A stretch of 64,000 nt of DNA from Apostichopus japonicus (GCF_037975245.1 NC_092569.1:3680001-3744000); one strand, 5' to 3'; positions 1-14,352 are shown, counted from the first letter of the stretch. A program made the numbers and translations. Notes: generated by a model from the letters alone, not told the origin.

Positions 1-382
1 ACACAATGCTGCTAATTCAAAGTACACAATATACAATCGTTTATGAATATAATCAGAGAACTGCCTAGCTCCCACGCATTCCACGTTAGTTTTTAGGGCT
101 TTTAGAAGTATTAGCCTGTCGATATGTCTACGGTAAGTGTGATACAAAAGATGAATGCGTTTGATTCATAGATTTCAAAAATAAAACCCCAAAACATCCT
201 ACTCGTGTCACTGTTAATGATAGCTAAGAGCTCCCTATGCTTTATATTTCCTATGCATTTTCTTGAGTCACTACAGGATTGACAGAATGACATATGTAAT
301 GACACGTATAATATGATATATACATATATAATATAATATATAGTCATACATTCATAGTAACAATTGGAGATCCTAGAAAAGG
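1..382. other. Unannotated AT-rich sequence
   Basis: I see no gene here. The only open frame (minus strand, 111-347) is hydrophobic, partly made from a TA-rich stretch, and lacks any recognisable motif. Confidence 0.6.
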
Positions 383-446
383 ATATTATATATATATATA
401 TGTTTATATATATATATGTTTATATATATATATATTATATATATAT

Positions 447-512
<66 letters not shown>
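383..512. repeat. (TA)n microsatellite with TGTT interruptions
   Basis: Alternating TA runs are separated by a repeated TATGTTTATA interruption at the 5' side, then become pure. Repeated interruptions suggest duplication of small blocks as well as slippage. Tyr/Ile-only reading frames across it are artefacts. Confidence 0.95.
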
Positions 513-518
<6 letters not shown>

Positions 519-2380
519 ATATCGATAACAGCAATATCGATTACAAACTCAGGTTCAATACTATCCTTGGCGCGACCAAAAGTGACGTTCCGAGCTTCCT
601 TACCTTTATCGGGATATTAAAAGAGAGAGTGCCGATTCAATCCATAGCTCAGGCTACATTGCCCGTATAGAGAGAGTAAAAGGTCTGGTTTCGAGGCCAG
701 ATGGAGGCCAGAATTTTCTTCTCATCCTTTTATATTATTCTTAGTTTTTGCCTCTGAAAGATTTCACATCTTGCAGATCCCTCGTGTTGAAATATCGACG
801 GCCTAAGAAGAATTAATGAACAGAGATAAACTTTAAAAGTGCATTGAGTTACACATTGTATTTTGAACAAGATTTTCTAGAACGATCTGATTTCTACCTA
901 TAATATCTATGAAATGTCATTTGAGCACATTCAATTTTAAGAAAAATAAACATACATGGTTGCTCATTGCCAGGCAACCACACGGATATAGCTGCTCGTT
1001 GCTGCGAGACCAGCCTAACCGTATACATTCACGAATGTTATAACATAATATGATATACATTAGACAGACCGAATAGCAATCAAGCGCCCATGTTTGGAAA
1101 TGACAAATTTGTGCATCGATATCAGCACGACCCTTCAGACTTTCAAAGTATAATTTGACGTAATAAGACGCATTGGCACTATGCGGCTCTGTTGCTAACG
1201 GTTGTTGCCATTCGGTTCTGAGTTGCACTATGATAACATGAAACGTTTACTATGGGCGACCATTGTTCCGGCTGCTTAGGGAATTGCTTTGGTAGAGGAA
1301 ACTGAAGGAGATTTCGTGTTTCTAATCCTTCTTTAATGGGTATACATGATCACAGAGTACAACAAAAATGATTGAAAACGCGCCCTCCTTTTGCAGTTAA
1401 TTTCTGTACCCGTAAAATGAATGTCCCTTCGTCATCAGCGTGGTGAATATGTAATGACGTTTAGAGTCAATGACTCACGCCAGCTTTTCTCGATGATCAT
1501 ACTTTTTCTTCTTGTTTTCGCGGATTCTATCGAGGTAAGGGTTAAGTACAAATCTAACCTATTTCCAACCAAATAACATTGAGATCAGGTTTGTCTGTAA
1601 GAGAGCTGTCAATTGAATCTCCAAGCACTCTAAATGGATAAGAATGTATCTAGGTAAATAGGCTGAGAAGACATTGTCATAGCGGAATATTGAATTCTCT
1701 CTCTCTCCCTCTCTCTATCCAATTCATCTCATGAGCAAACAAATTTTCTTCTCTTGTATCTGTTTTGTGCCCAAAATTTATTGAACTCGTTCGCTTTTCT
1801 TCTTCTTCTTCTCGTGTTGGTCTTTTATGGCACATTGTACGGCATTAAAGAAAAAAGAAGCGAATTCTGTTACATCTTCCATATAGCCCGAGTAACGTGC
1901 TTGCTTGCTTGCCTTTCTATTAGGTGAAACCTTTTAGCAGAGCAAATTTATTCAGAGAGAGGCCTACGCCACGAAACCTTAATCAAATTAGGGAGTAAAG
2001 CTCGGATTTCAAACGGGTACATATTCAAGGGAGCTTTGCCGAAGGATGGCAAAAAATGCCTTGGGAATTAAATGCAGGCGTACTGGCAATCACGAAGCTG
2101 CGGATGAGAAATGAGATTACCAGAGCCAGAGAAGAACGAAATTTGCATCATCTTTTTAAATGCCAAGAACGAAGGCACTCAATACCGTATACGCTAGAAT
2201 TTACAACCTCGGTTATAAAATGGTGTGAAGTTGACTGGGAATTGAAACACAGGAGAGATATATAATTAACTTCATGTTATATAGATAGGGAAAGAAGCGC
2301 GGATACACTTTATGAAGGTAAAAAACGCACGGCGCTTTGGTCCAATCGACGTAGATATCGTAATGTCACAAAATGACAGT
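513..2380. other. Unannotated stretch, short CT and TTC tracts
   Basis: No supported gene. Minor features are a CT-rich tract around 1697-1716 and a TTC run around 1797-1812. Open frames at 917-1228 (minus) and 2056-2265 (plus) have no recognisable domain and no splice context I can defend. Confidence 0.55.
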
Positions 2381-2384
2381 TAAG

Positions 2385-2800
2385 AGTTTTAAGGAGGAAA
2401 GGATAAGGAACACCTGTACAAAAATGTTAATAGTGGAATAAAGAATATCTGTTAAGTATGTAATTATTGCATAAGAAACACATGTAATATATGTGTTGAT
2501 GAAACGAGGAACATCTTTAACATATGTGATTTTTAAAATAAGGAATATCATTTATAGAGGCATATGATTCTCAAATAATTACTACCTGTTAAATATCCGA
2601 TTATGAAATTGAGATGCACCTGCAAAGAATCTAATTACGAAACTAGCAGCATCTGTGCAAAAGTATCTACTTATGAATTCGTGTGATATATACATTCGTC
2701 CTTTCCTAATGTAAATGTCTAGTGAGAATCTGAATAAATCTTTGCCTAAAGACGGGTACAATTTCACCTTTATAAACGTCTAGTATATTAGATAAAGAAA
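2385..2800. repeat. Highly degenerate tandem repeat, unit about 35 bp
   Basis: A loose unit built on an AAGAAACATCTGT-like core followed by ATATGTAATTATGAA recurs at about 35-bp spacing (near 2407, 2443, 2473, 2503, 2535, 2583, 2610 and 2645). Copies are strongly diverged, so this is an old minisatellite or decayed satellite. Periodicity was judged by eye. Confidence 0.45.
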
Positions 2801-4763
2801 GACCTTTGCAGATGGTTTCATGCAACATTAACACCGATTCAGTGCTGAATGTTACTTACACATCGTGAATATATGGTTGTTTCTTAATGATAAGGTAAAG
2901 CAAATCTCTTTTTGAAAAAAAATAAGCTTCATTATTCTTGGTACATTTGTGTTTAGCGGAATTGCATCTATGATGTAGTAAAACGACATATCTGTTATGC
3001 TATACTGCTACTATATCGAAATTACGATAGCCATAATCAAGCACGTTATACCGACGAAAGTCCAGACTGGATCACGATATTATTTTATAAAAGATGTATA
3101 GAATACTATCAGATCAGTTAAATATCAAACAGAAAACGACATATTGCAGAAACTGAAATGGAATTACTAAAACTATATTTAGGCCAAGACAAAAAAAAAT
3201 GGATCAATAGTAACTTAGCACTCGCTATGATTGTCACATGACTCAGTCAGAAGTTTAACCTACCCCACGAGAAGTTCAGACTATCGAATCCAAAAACGAC
3301 CTTTGGCCAATGAACGATCTTTTGACACCTTAAGTTAAGTGCTATCTTACATAGCTACAGAAGGAGAAAAATGTTACTTAATTGTTTGGAAGAAAAGCAA
3401 TCTTGCGTCATCTTCTGCCGCAATAATTAAATTCTTCGTCAACAGCCCGGAGCCAGCATGGATGTGCAGGAAAAGATATAACCACATGCAGAAACCCCTG
3501 GAGGCGTGGCCTAGATATAGAGAGAGTATGCTGCCAAAACTCGGCAAGCGTATAGTGCATTGACCCATTAAGAAAGGCTTGAATAAATCAGTTTCTAATT
3601 CAACTTCAAGAGTAAAAGAAGAACAAGATTAAAACAAAAAATCAATTGCTCTCCTGCCACAGTTCCATTAATGATTGTAAAAAAAAAAATCGTATATCTT
3701 TTTCATTACTCTTTATAGTTGTCCAATTTTCTTTTATTGAAGTTACTTTTATTGAAGATTGTCTGTAACAAGTTCGATAATATACAATTTTGAACAATCG
3801 AAAGACAAAAGGCACTTCTATATAATTTAGATTCCTTTAGGTTTCAAGTGATTTACACCCAACACATGTATACCTATTTCTTCTTTCATAAATTAAAAAG
3901 TAGAGCGTCTTGGTTAACCTACTTTTTGATGCAGTTGTATTGTCTCTAAAGTTCATTTTATTTGATGTAAATGTGACTCAGAGTTTGTCTATTGTGAAGT
4001 AGAAATACCAAGAATCGTATTAGTCATACCTAGTGTAATCCTTTTTAGTCTACATAAGCTTCCATTCGATCACCTAAATATGTTTTCGTCGTTATACGAC
4101 GTTGGCTATCCTACCAAGGAAATGTTACTGATTCGAAATAGCCTACGTTTTCTTCAACACAAGAGCCTATACTGCCTCTAACAAATATGGAAAAAACAAG
4201 AACGTAAGACATTACTTCAAACTCCCATAGCTGAGACTGGATTGCAAATAACTCTTTGTTGATGCACATTACTATTACTGTGCTGTGACGTTTTTACCTT
4301 AGCAACTAAAATACTTAGAGCTTGAATACTTCAATGCCATATGTACACACCAAGGACACTAGTGCTTGCACTGAGAAAAGTGTCAATCTATTTCCTATAC
4401 ATAACCTTTGGTTACTTAACATTGGTAAGCCCATTACTATGGACCTTGAATTCGAGACCTTGATTCAAAATCAGTTTACAATTACAACAAAGTGTATAGG
4501 CCTTGTCGTGTATATCAGCCGCAATATGCTTCCTCCACACCGCACGCAGTGACTTGCATCGCTTGTAGACAATCAAACAACGTGACATATGCCGTGGAAA
4601 GCGTCGCCAATATAGAATGGTTTAGGTGTGAGATTAATATAAATGGCAGGTGTATAGGAGTGCAATACTATACACTTAAAATACAATGTAAAACGATACT
4701 CTGGTTTTAGGTTTAGAGTTCCGTTAACGGTGGTTTGTGTGTGTGTGTTTATAATGTGTATAC
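2801..4763. other. Unannotated stretch
   Basis: I see nothing supportable. Short frames at 3339-3563, 3374-3568 (opposite strand), 4322-4552 and 4492-4710 overlap one another on different frames or strands and show no family motif. Confidence 0.55.
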
Positions 4764-4818
<55 letters not shown>

Positions 4819-4899
4819 TATATATGTATATATATATATATGTGTATATATACATATATATATTCATATATATATACACATATGTATATATATATACAA

Positions 4900-4993
<94 letters not shown>
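4764..4993. repeat. (TA)n microsatellite, about 230 bp, with CA/TG variants
   Basis: Long alternating TA tract with interspersed TACACACATA and TATATGTA interruptions. A short GT run (4735-4749) precedes it. Frames on both strands encode only Ile/Tyr-rich sequence and are not genes. Confidence 0.95.
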
Positions 4994-4994
<1 letters not shown>

Positions 4995-5879
4995 CATATA
5001 ATATTATATATTTTGTGATTCTTGTATAGACTTATATATTAGCTTAAAAAACGATTGAACAGTATATTTTGAGTGTTCAATCTGGAAATTGAACGATAAC
5101 CTTTCTCCATATATAAGAAACAAGAATGATTACTGCAACGCAAATAAAACCTGAAATTTATCCAGTGATTCGCTCTAACAAGGATAGCAAACTTTTATAT
5201 ATTTACTAGACAAAGCAAGAAACTAAGAGATACAGGAATGCTTCATCAGTTAACGTCAGAGTTTGCAAAGGAAAGGAGTCAAAATAAGTCAATATCTACC
5301 GTAATCTCTCGCATTTGCTTGCCATTTAAATGTAAGCCGCATTTTGAAAGTTTACAGCAACATTTGCGAGATGAGATTCAGTTCGGTCAGGATTTATGTT
5401 TGAAGATGTAAAAAACGGTAAACCTTGAAAGAACCCCTAAAGACCCCAAGGAATCCCGAAAGAGATGAGGCTTGTTTAAGGAAAATGAGTTTGCGCTCTA
5501 AGATACGTCCAAGGTCAGTTAAAGAAAGATGGAAATATAGGAACATATGAGATCAAGGTTGGCTTATGTGACGTTAGATGGACAGCACTCAAGCGATTAA
5601 TTGTCAGAAATGGAAAAAACCGAGACCATAAACAATTCGTATATTAAATGAAATGAAATGAAATGAGGTCATTGGGTTATAGTGTTATTCTCTCGTAGTT
5701 TCAAAGAATTGTTGATAAGTAGGCTATATGTGTTTCTCTTAGTATAGCTGGTTGTCATGGTGTCAGTACGGATTGGTATTTTGACTCTTACAGTTGTGAA
5801 AGCCATTTTCAAACTGCTAAACTCATGTTAATTGATAAATTCATAGAAAAAAAGAAAAATCAAATTACTTCTTTTTTTT
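4994..5879. other. Unannotated stretch with short TGAAA run
   Basis: No gene. A (TGAAA)n run of about four copies lies at 5647-5666. The rest is unremarkable. Confidence 0.55.
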
Positions 5880-6200
5880 AATCAGTACCATTATAGCAAA
5901 CGTATTAGCAACAAATTTTTCATACTGCATATGTAAATAGTACAAGTGCCTCCTTTTAAGTCAGTTCACTACTGGCAGCAACAGTATTAGCTACATAGTA
6001 TTCATACTTCATACGTAGATAGTACAAGTGCTTTACATCAGTGTTTACTACAAACAGCAACAGTATTAGCTACATAGTATTCATACTTCATACGTAGATA
6101 GTACAAGTGCCTGCTTTACGTCAGTGTTCACTACAAACAGCAACAGTATTATCTATAGATGATTCATATTTCACGTGACGAAGTTAGTACGTTTGTATAT
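5880..6200. repeat. Tandem repeat, unit about 80 bp, roughly four copies
   Basis: The block CAGCAACAGTATTA recurs at 5976, 6055 and 6138 (spacings 79 and 83), each time followed by ATTCATACTTCATACG and AGTACAAGTGC-type sequence. A more diverged first copy begins near 5884. Copies two and three are nearly identical over about 70 bp and the outer copies are diverged, which fits local unequal exchange. Confidence 0.85.
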
Positions 6201-7429
6201 AGCCTCCTTAGGCCGTTACTGATACAAGACACGCTAATGTAAAGACATCGTGGGATTATACTTCACGTTTAGCGAGTATCTCCTTCTGGTATATTCTTGA
6301 GTCTGTCAGGGTTGAAGATGGGTAACTATTCATTTTGTCATATCGTTCCTTTAGAAAGAGAGAGAGAGAGAGAGAGAGACTCACTTGTTGATTACTTGAA
6401 CGTCGACTGCTTCCAGCGCATCATGTCAAAAAGCCAAGAATCATTCTCCATTCATCTTGTGGCCGTAGTTTCATCAATCCCTTTTTCGAGTAAAGAAAAA
6501 GACTCATGTTCTCCGTTCCAGGGATGGAATGAATATTATTTCCAATCCGTCTTAATTAAAGCGGAGTGGTCTGTAAGGATACCTCTGAATAAGAGGAGCA
6601 GTGATCTTGCCATCCATCATGACAAGCTAGCGAGCTCTCTATAGCTGACATGTTGAAGTATTTTAAAAAGTAGTAAATTACTCGAGATGTGAGTAAAGAA
6701 TCGTGATATCTCTTCGATCATGACAGTCCGTCGGATATATGCAGCGAGGACTCTTTAAACTCACAACAAAGAGTATATGCATAAACTTAACGTGGAATTG
6801 GTAGATTAAGCGAATAAAGTACAGCAAAGATTTAACGATATCACAACACTGCTTGGAATTGGTAAATTGAGCGAATATCATGTAGCAACGTCTAATACTG
6901 CATGTATAACGATATCACTGAGCAACGTTGAAATGTTATGTTTTACATTATTTTGCAGGTTTCATTTACACGTTAATGTATAGTGTGTGGCGATGACTAT
7001 CAAAACGTATCAATTCACTGTTGCCCTCAATGCAATATCATGTCACTGGTTTGGTTAGGTTCGTTTCATCACATCTGATCACCACACAGCGATATATTCG
7101 TGTTCGCAATATAGTGTTCGATAGGATTTACATATTAGCATTAAACCAATTCTACTTCTAGAGAAAAAGGCTCACATGTGTGACGTCATCAAGCCTGGGA
7201 TCAATATGCTTACCATGTCACTGTGTGAAATTAAACTAGAGTCTTAAAAGCTTGAAACCAGGTTATTACAAATTTGTTTTCAATCGGTATCGGCTTGAGA
7301 AATTACTGCATAGTACCAGCTCATTACAATACATGAACCTTTTCATGAGAAAACATTTGCTTGGCATTAGTGACGTCATCATTGGTTGACAGTGAAGAAA
7401 AGTGTAACTCGTTGCATACGACTATGAAG
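6201..7429. other. Unannotated stretch with GA microsatellite
   Basis: A GA run lies at 6357-6380. The frame running through it (6297-6644) owes its Arg-Glu block to that repeat and is not a convincing gene. Two exact TGACGTCA palindromes occur at 7181 and 7371. Confidence 0.55.
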
Positions 7430-7765
7430 TCACCATGAATTATGAGAACTCAATTCAAAACCAATGCACCATACACAATTTGAGAACTCACTATGTACAC
7501 TATGTAAACTTAGTGTACGCAATTATAGAACTCACTATGCTATGTGAACTTAACGACAACATTGTATGGAGTATTGTTACATAGTTCTTTAGAACTCACC
7601 ATACCATACGAGAACTAACTATACTTAATATGAAAACATATTAAATACACTAAGAGCACTGACCAAACAATATTAGAACTCACAGTATACAGTTTAAGCA
7701 ACACTTTTTGACATACACTGTGAGAACACTCTATACAATATAAGTGAGATCTTCCTTGAAATCAA
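7430..7765. repeat. Degenerate AGAACTCA-rich repeat region
   Basis: The motif AGAACTCA or a close variant recurs near 7444, 7481, 7526, 7590, 7675 and 7725, interspersed with CTATG/TACACTA sequence. Spacing is irregular (about 40-85 bp), so it is either a decayed minisatellite or coincidental enrichment. Confidence 0.35.
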
Positions 7766-7973
7766 GACATATATTAGGAAAGCCAAGTACGTAGTTTGAC
7801 TCATACACTATGTGACCTCGATTCATACGAAACTAAAAAAAGGCCTTTATTTTCAAGTGAGTTAGTAAGAAACCGTCCTGCTCAACGCTTGCTCATGCGA
7901 CAGACAGGATGAATACCGCTAAGTCAATGCACAATACTTGAGCAGCTCAAGGGTCCAAGTCATATTCAAAGGA

Positions 7974-8047
7974 CATATACATATATGTATGTATGTATGT
8001 ATGTATTTATATATATATATATATATATATATACATACATATATGTA

Positions 8048-8089
<42 letters not shown>

Positions 8090-8098
8090 CATATATAC

Positions 8099-8144
<46 letters not shown>

Positions 8145-8167
8145 GCACATATATAGATATATATAGT
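7974..8167. repeat. (TA)n microsatellite with GTAT and CATA interruptions
   Basis: A (GTAT)4-5 run at the 5' edge passes into a long TA tract with TACATA interruptions. The pattern resembles several other TA loci in the window. Confidence 0.95.
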
Positions 8168-8825
8168 AAACATTCAGATCTCACATTGAGCCTATCATAC
8201 ATATAGTCATGATATCGGTTTTTGTGTTATAGTCTGTGTGATAAATCAGCTAAATGCGGACAATCAACTTTCCACACTAATATCTAGTGTGTCTACATGG
8301 CCTATACGCATCATGTTCAACTGGGAGTTTGATTAGTGAGTAATTGAAACCTGTTTTAATCATTTTCATTCCAGGATCTTAACGATAAGGCGATTCTTGG
8401 TCCCTGGATAATCAATCGGATGATCCTCAAGGCATAGTATGTCGATGACATCAAGTTCATAATTCAAAGTATTCAAGAAGTTGATTTCGTTTTTTGTTCG
8501 AAATAGAAATAAAATTATCAACATAAACATTAACAAACCAATAAACAAATCAAATTCTTGTAACGAATCTTCTTTCATAAATTGAAAACAGAATAATTCA
8601 AAAATAAGATTGCAAAACAAAATCATAAATATATAATTTGTTGGTACATAAAGTTATAATGTGTGCGTGTGTTTTGTAATTCATAAACGATAAGGAAGTC
8701 AATTGAAATAACAAGCAAAAAGTATACGCAAACAAGGTCTGTTTTACAAGTGTTTGGTTCTTTTCAATGTTATACGTATAGGACACCTGTCAGACGTCTA
8801 TGATTGGCTCGAAACGTTGCCTACG
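8168..8825. other. Unannotated stretch
   Basis: No supported gene. Two minus-strand frames (8366-8626, 8598-8786) are AT-driven. The segment around 8790-8815 (ends GGCTCGAAACGTTGCC) resembles dispersed-repeat ends such as the one near 19357; this is only a resemblance. Confidence 0.5.
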
Positions 8826-8940
8826 TATATAGCCTATATATATATATATGCCTATTGCCTATATATATATTGCCTATATATATTGCCTATATATATATTT
8901 ATATAGTGCCTATATATATACATATATATATATGTAGATG
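8826..8940. repeat. TATATTGCC-type minisatellite within (TA)n
   Basis: Short TA blocks are separated by repeated TTGCC/TGCC interruptions about every 15-22 bp. The same GCCTATA junction recurs at other TA loci (42.8 kb, 43.5 kb). Confidence 0.85.
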
Positions 8941-10789
8941 TATTTGTATTTGTTACTTCCTTTTTTTTATTTCTAATATCAGTAACGACACTCAGTCGAC
9001 TTGTCATAAACCCGTTGTTGCGGTGGCCATTTTACACAGCACTTATATCAGCGTGGTCTATTAGTCTTACATTCGAAGCCTATATATTGTCCTATACTGC
9101 TCAATTACTCGCACTCAACAATAAGCCGACCAACACTGACTGACCGAATACATTAACTATACTAAGTGTTCCAAGTCTCTGGAACATTACCACAGACTGT
9201 ATTTTTTAATTTAACAGCAATTAATTGAAGATCTTTAATTAAAATGCGCTCTCATCAATATGCACACAGCAGCTAGTGCAGAGAGATGGTAAGTCTATTA
9301 TTATTCTTATGCCTGCCCGAAGAAGTCTGAGTCGGTATTCAATTCATTAGTCAACGGAAGGAAATTCCATTTCGGATGCAGTGTTTTGACAACTGGAGGC
9401 TATTCAATTAAGCGAAATCTTATTAAGAAGCTCGCGGGTCTTTCTGTGCAGGACAATGTTGGCTAAGGAGATTCCTTTCCTCATCCGCCCAGTAAATCAG
9501 TTTCTTGTCGGATTCAGCATCATTTTCTTTTTTTTCCCTTTTTCCCTTTTTTTTTCATTAAAGCTACAGTTTTACAACGGGCTATATACGGTACGGATAA
9601 AAAAGGGTTGATTGAGAGGCGTGAAGAATATTACTTTAACATAATAAAGCAAGCATGTTATTGCCGTGAAATTAATTCTCCAATAAGACCTTAACCAAAT
9701 CTGTGTGGAAAATTCGACAGTATGAGGGTAGTACATAGAGAAGTTGAGTTTACTCAACCTAGTATTATTCTGTGTGGCAATAAACGCGCCATCGAAAAAA
9801 ATGTGAGTTCGTATTATACGCTTAATGTCTATACACACACAGAGAAAGCCGTTGACTTTATGCAGCATTAATATTTGCTTTGTTAACTGTCAGTAGAATC
9901 TGGGTACAATTAAAGAGATTTAACGTTGCTATCAATAAATCAAATGTTCTTTATCGCGGCGTACAATAACAAAACATCATTTGATGCATTATAATATACT
10001 TCATTTTGTGAGATCTTTGCTTTAACTGTTATACCTATTTTGGGTGAAATTGCTTGCTCCTTTAATGCTATAGTCATCAATGAGGTACAATTGTTCATTC
10101 TTTTATATTCGTCCCCCCTCCGGGTACTCTTTTAATTAGGATGGCAATGTGAACCGTGAAACACATATTAAGCAAAAAACGTTGCCAACCGTTATAGAGC
10201 TACTAGTGTTATTGACGTCATAAACGACACACTGATACAAAAAGTCTTGAAGTTTTCGTCGTTTTCGGTTTAGTAGCCTGCGTACATTGTATTCGATTGG
10301 CGAATGGAGTGTATTGATCTACTTCCCCGGGAACAAACAAATGCTGGTCAACTGGGCTGATAATCGTCCTAATTGTATCTATATGTTATACGTTCGTTCA
10401 TATCGCTAGTTTGATAATTTCCCTAAATTCAGGTCTCAATGATGACTCATATTTTTCAAAGAGGTTAAATATATGGCAAAACTTTCTATTTGATACGACC
10501 CTCTGGCGTCGTTCGAGGCTCCAGAAAGGTGATATGTGGTTTATCCAAAAGAAATCCCCCTTAGCGGTTAAAAAATATCTTCTTTATATTTTTATGAAAA
10601 CTTCAAGTTCAAAACATAGTCTGATTGTGGGATGATAACTGATTCTTGTGCTGCAAAGTTTGAGTTTAAAACATGTCAAGACTCTAAGACTGCGCAGTAT
10701 ACTGAATTTAGGGCTCTAGGAGCCTTTGCACATTATGAACATATGCTATTGTACGTTAACACTTTACTCCTATTGATGATTTGATAGGG
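8941..10789. other. Unannotated stretch
   Basis: No gene supported. There is a pyrimidine-rich tract at 9527-9557 and one exact TGACGTCA at 10213. Frames at 9572-9868 (minus) and 10411-10635 (plus) have no recognisable motif. Confidence 0.55.
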
Positions 10790-10880
10790 CAATATATATA
10801 GGAATATATATAGGAATATATATGTAGGAATATATATGTAGGAATATATATAGGAATATATATAGGAATATATTAGGAAT
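10790..10880. repeat. Minisatellite, unit GGAATATATATA (12-15 bp)
   Basis: About seven copies of a GGAATATATATA core; two carry an additional GTA. It is short and well conserved, so probably recent. Confidence 0.9.
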
Positions 10881-11001
10881 AACGGAAAAACTGTTAAACA
10901 ACTATGCTACATTTAGAGAAAGGCTGGATCTCGAGTGGGATACAATAATTAAATTAGGTAAGTGATTGGAAGTAAAAACAGTAAAAAACAGCCAATGTAT
11001 G

Positions 11002-11002
<1 letters not shown>

Positions 11003-11085
<83 letters not shown>

Positions 11086-11103
11086 CATATATACATACAT
11101 ATA
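11003..11103. repeat. (TA)n microsatellite, nearly pure
   Basis: Uninterrupted TA tract of about 75 bp flanked on both sides by GTATGTAT/CATACATA edges, giving it an overall inverted symmetry. Confidence 0.95.
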
Positions 11104-14100
11104 TAAGCAATAACCATAACCAACATATAAATAAATAAAGAGCAAAATGATAGATTAAATCAAAAACCACCAATTAAACATTTATATGCAGCTGATAATG
11201 TCCACCTAACGCGATCATTGTGTTGTATATATATATATATAGTAGCAAGAACTGTTCCTGTTGTAAAGCTCTCCATATTGCAGCCGTCTGTTTCAATGTG
11301 ATGGATCTGTTTCACAATTCATGAGGTGTCGTAGTACTGTGAAATAGCCGCCGAACCGTATCTCCCACAGTATGAAAGAGTATGGCCATTGAACGTTTAC
11401 GTCAACGATATAGAAGAAGATTACAAATTTAGAGGGCAAAAAATGTATAGTTAAATTCTGTTAGTAATGTTATGTCAATAAGTATGGTGTAGTTTACAAA
11501 TAAATAATTAGTAGGGAGATTTGAGTTTCGATCAACCTGGGGTCAGAATATCTACATTGAAACTATTTACATAATTTATGATATGACTGTCACCTCTTAT
11601 TCCTTAGAAATCATTTCTATATTTCTTTGATTTGATCAACAATATGGGCTAAAGCTTTAAATTCAAGCACGGATATATATATAAGAGGATTCAATTAATA
11701 GCGTGGTATATTGCAACAACATGTAAGGTACAGGTTATCATTTACACGAAGTTGTTTGATTCACCACTAAAGTATGATTACATTTTTGATCGATTCATTT
11801 ATGTTATTTTTAATGATGATGTATGTAGTACACATAATTGTTGATAAATATTTATTGACACGAAATTTTCGGGGATAGATTTTATTAATTAGCGAAACAA
11901 AAAATCATTTTAACATGAAAACACACAACGATGAAAACCAACACCAATTGACCATGACAATATTTGGTAATTAAGAAAAGAAAAAATTAAGAAGAATATT
12001 ACTTCAAGCTACAAACAGTATATGTATGTTTTCCATTTTAAATTTATTCTTCAGTTGCTATTGGTTAGTTCAACTGATTACGTCTTGATTGTTCAAACAG
12101 TTGAATTGAGAATCTTCTAATGCTTTCTCGCAAACTAATAGTGGCCACCGGGTATTAAAATGTAGCCTGCACTGAAATTAGTCGCTTATAATCTTCTGCT
12201 ACAAAGAATGAGTGCTTTGATGTCGATCTATAGGGACCGTTTTACCTTTTCCATTTCTTGTCCACCGGATGCATTGAAATTATACATGCAGAACATGCTA
12301 ATTGTTTAGAATAAATATTTTTACCCAACACATGAGAAATAATAAGTATGCATGCATGCAGAGAGGAAAGATTGAGGGAACTCCAAAGAAGAAGGTTAAA
12401 GCTGAGAAAAAAACTCATTTGGAATGAAATTCCCAAAGGAGATTTCTGTGTTCTGCTTTTCGAATTATCGAATGTTTCTCTGCCCAGGTGCTTTGTGTGA
12501 ACGAATTCAGATTAAGGCGCAATTTATTTCAATCTCAAACACTGCGACATGATGAATTACTCCTTCGCGTATTTTTAGATCAGATAACTGGAACGCAAGG
12601 CGATAATTCTACCAAGGAAACTATAAAGAAGACTCTATGCATTATATAAAGGTGAATAGTACTAACCTACTTTATATATGTTTGCAGCCAAAGCCATCCA
12701 GACATGTTGAATGATGTTAAAACTATGTTAAATGATGTCAATCTTTCTAAATATACTTATAATTTTAGTAATTAGTGCAAAAGTGATAAAACAAAACTTG
12801 TCAATTAAATATTAAACATATTTTTTTTTAAATACTGGCTTTATGTACGCTCAAACTAAAACACACATAACAGATAAGGCAACGAAAATATTAGAAATTA
12901 TGAAGACAATTGTCTGAAAATAAAATATTAATGAATGCATTCATATCAATAAAAAGTCACGCGTCTCAAAATTTAACTCGAATCAACAATACACAAAAAT
13001 TAAAAAGTATACATAGTTGCTTAAACTTAAAGGATATCTAAAGCTATGATGGAAATTTCCAATGCTTTTGAAGTAATTTTCTCAGTTTTGTTCGTTACCC
13101 TCTTCATAATTTTTTCACAATGCTTCACATATAGACAGATTACAAGGTTTGTTTCATTTCTTTGGTTATAATGTAAATTATAAATTTGTTTACAGAGAAT
13201 ATTGAGCACAGCGGCATCGTTCTGTCACGTTATACCGATTCTATCAAGGTATGATATAGCTAAAAAGCAAACTCTTTCTTCATATTGGCAATTGTCAAGC
13301 TATAGGCGTATGTGTTGCAATGTTGAAACTGTTTACAGAAGAGCGATCGAATTGCTGGTATATGCATTATCTATGATGATAATGGAACACGATCTATTTT
13401 CCACAGATGATAACATCATTTTCATGTTAAACATTTCGAACATAGTTTTTGCTAATTTTTTTGCAAACACACGAAAATGTTTCTCACAACATTTATAAAG
13501 GAAGCTATCTTCACTGGATGACCGTATAACATACATTGATCACGTTTTGTGAAATTCGGATCCCTCTTGAGGACTGCAAATGTCACTCGTGGTTTAAAAT
13601 TTATCCTCCGCTGGGCCTTGTCACAAATCAGTTATGGATGTCAGCGTCAGCATATCAAAGTCTCGACGTGATGTGAAAGCCATTAGTCTGACAACCTGTC
13701 ATGAGAGACCCCTATTGAACAAGAACATCGGATCAGGCGGCTGCATGTGTTTACATGACGTCATCAGTTTCTTACTCCTATAGTTATATATATATCTATA
13801 TACCTTTACGATTCATGTTATGGCTAATACCTAATTTCCATTAAAACTTTCTCGCTAATCACTTGGTCCGGTCAGTTATAGAGATTCTTTTATATCAGTG
13901 TTTGTATCATTTTATGGCGGTGATCATTGGAACTGCTGCTTAGATGAATTGGTGAAAAACACGCCAAAACAAATCGTCCCTTGCATGCGAGCAATCCTTG
14001 ATTGGCAAGAGTTGATGAATGACTCTTGTGTTGCCTACAAATCTCTGACGCATTTCTTTCATCAGCTTTAAAGAGCGTATATAAACCAAGTCACAGTTTC

Positions 14101-14340
14101 ATCATATTTTTTTTTTACTTACAAAGATGAGCAGCATTGGTTGATGTTTATTCATAAGGTATAAAAAGAAAGGAACACCCCATCCAGTTGGGACAATATT
14201 TTTTTAGCGCTGTATAAACTGTCATGCTTTAAAGCATTTGGACTGACAGCATGATCAGTATTAATATCATGTTTCTATCAGAAAGGGACTACTCATATTG
14301 TCAGAGCGAGTTCCTGTTATGATATTACTGTATATATTGG
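11104..14340. other. Unannotated stretch
   Basis: No supported gene over about 3.2 kb. A short TA run lies at 11226-11241 and a TGACGTCA palindrome at 13756. Overlapping opposite-strand frames at 13202-13498 and 13333-13536 are typical chance frames. The 13560-13760 segment is slightly richer in G and C but shows no coding signal I can defend. Confidence 0.5.
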
Positions 14341-14352
14341 TATATAAGCACT

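Noticed and set aside
4724-5029. Ile/Tyr-rich small proteins here and at every TA tract (7.9, 11.0, 16.0, 22.3, 28.1, 40.3, 44.6, 56.7, 57.4 kb)
   Set aside because: Direct translation of (TA)n; not genes.
6297-6644. 115-residue frame with Arg-Glu block
   Set aside because: The block is a GA microsatellite; the remainder has no recognisable domain.
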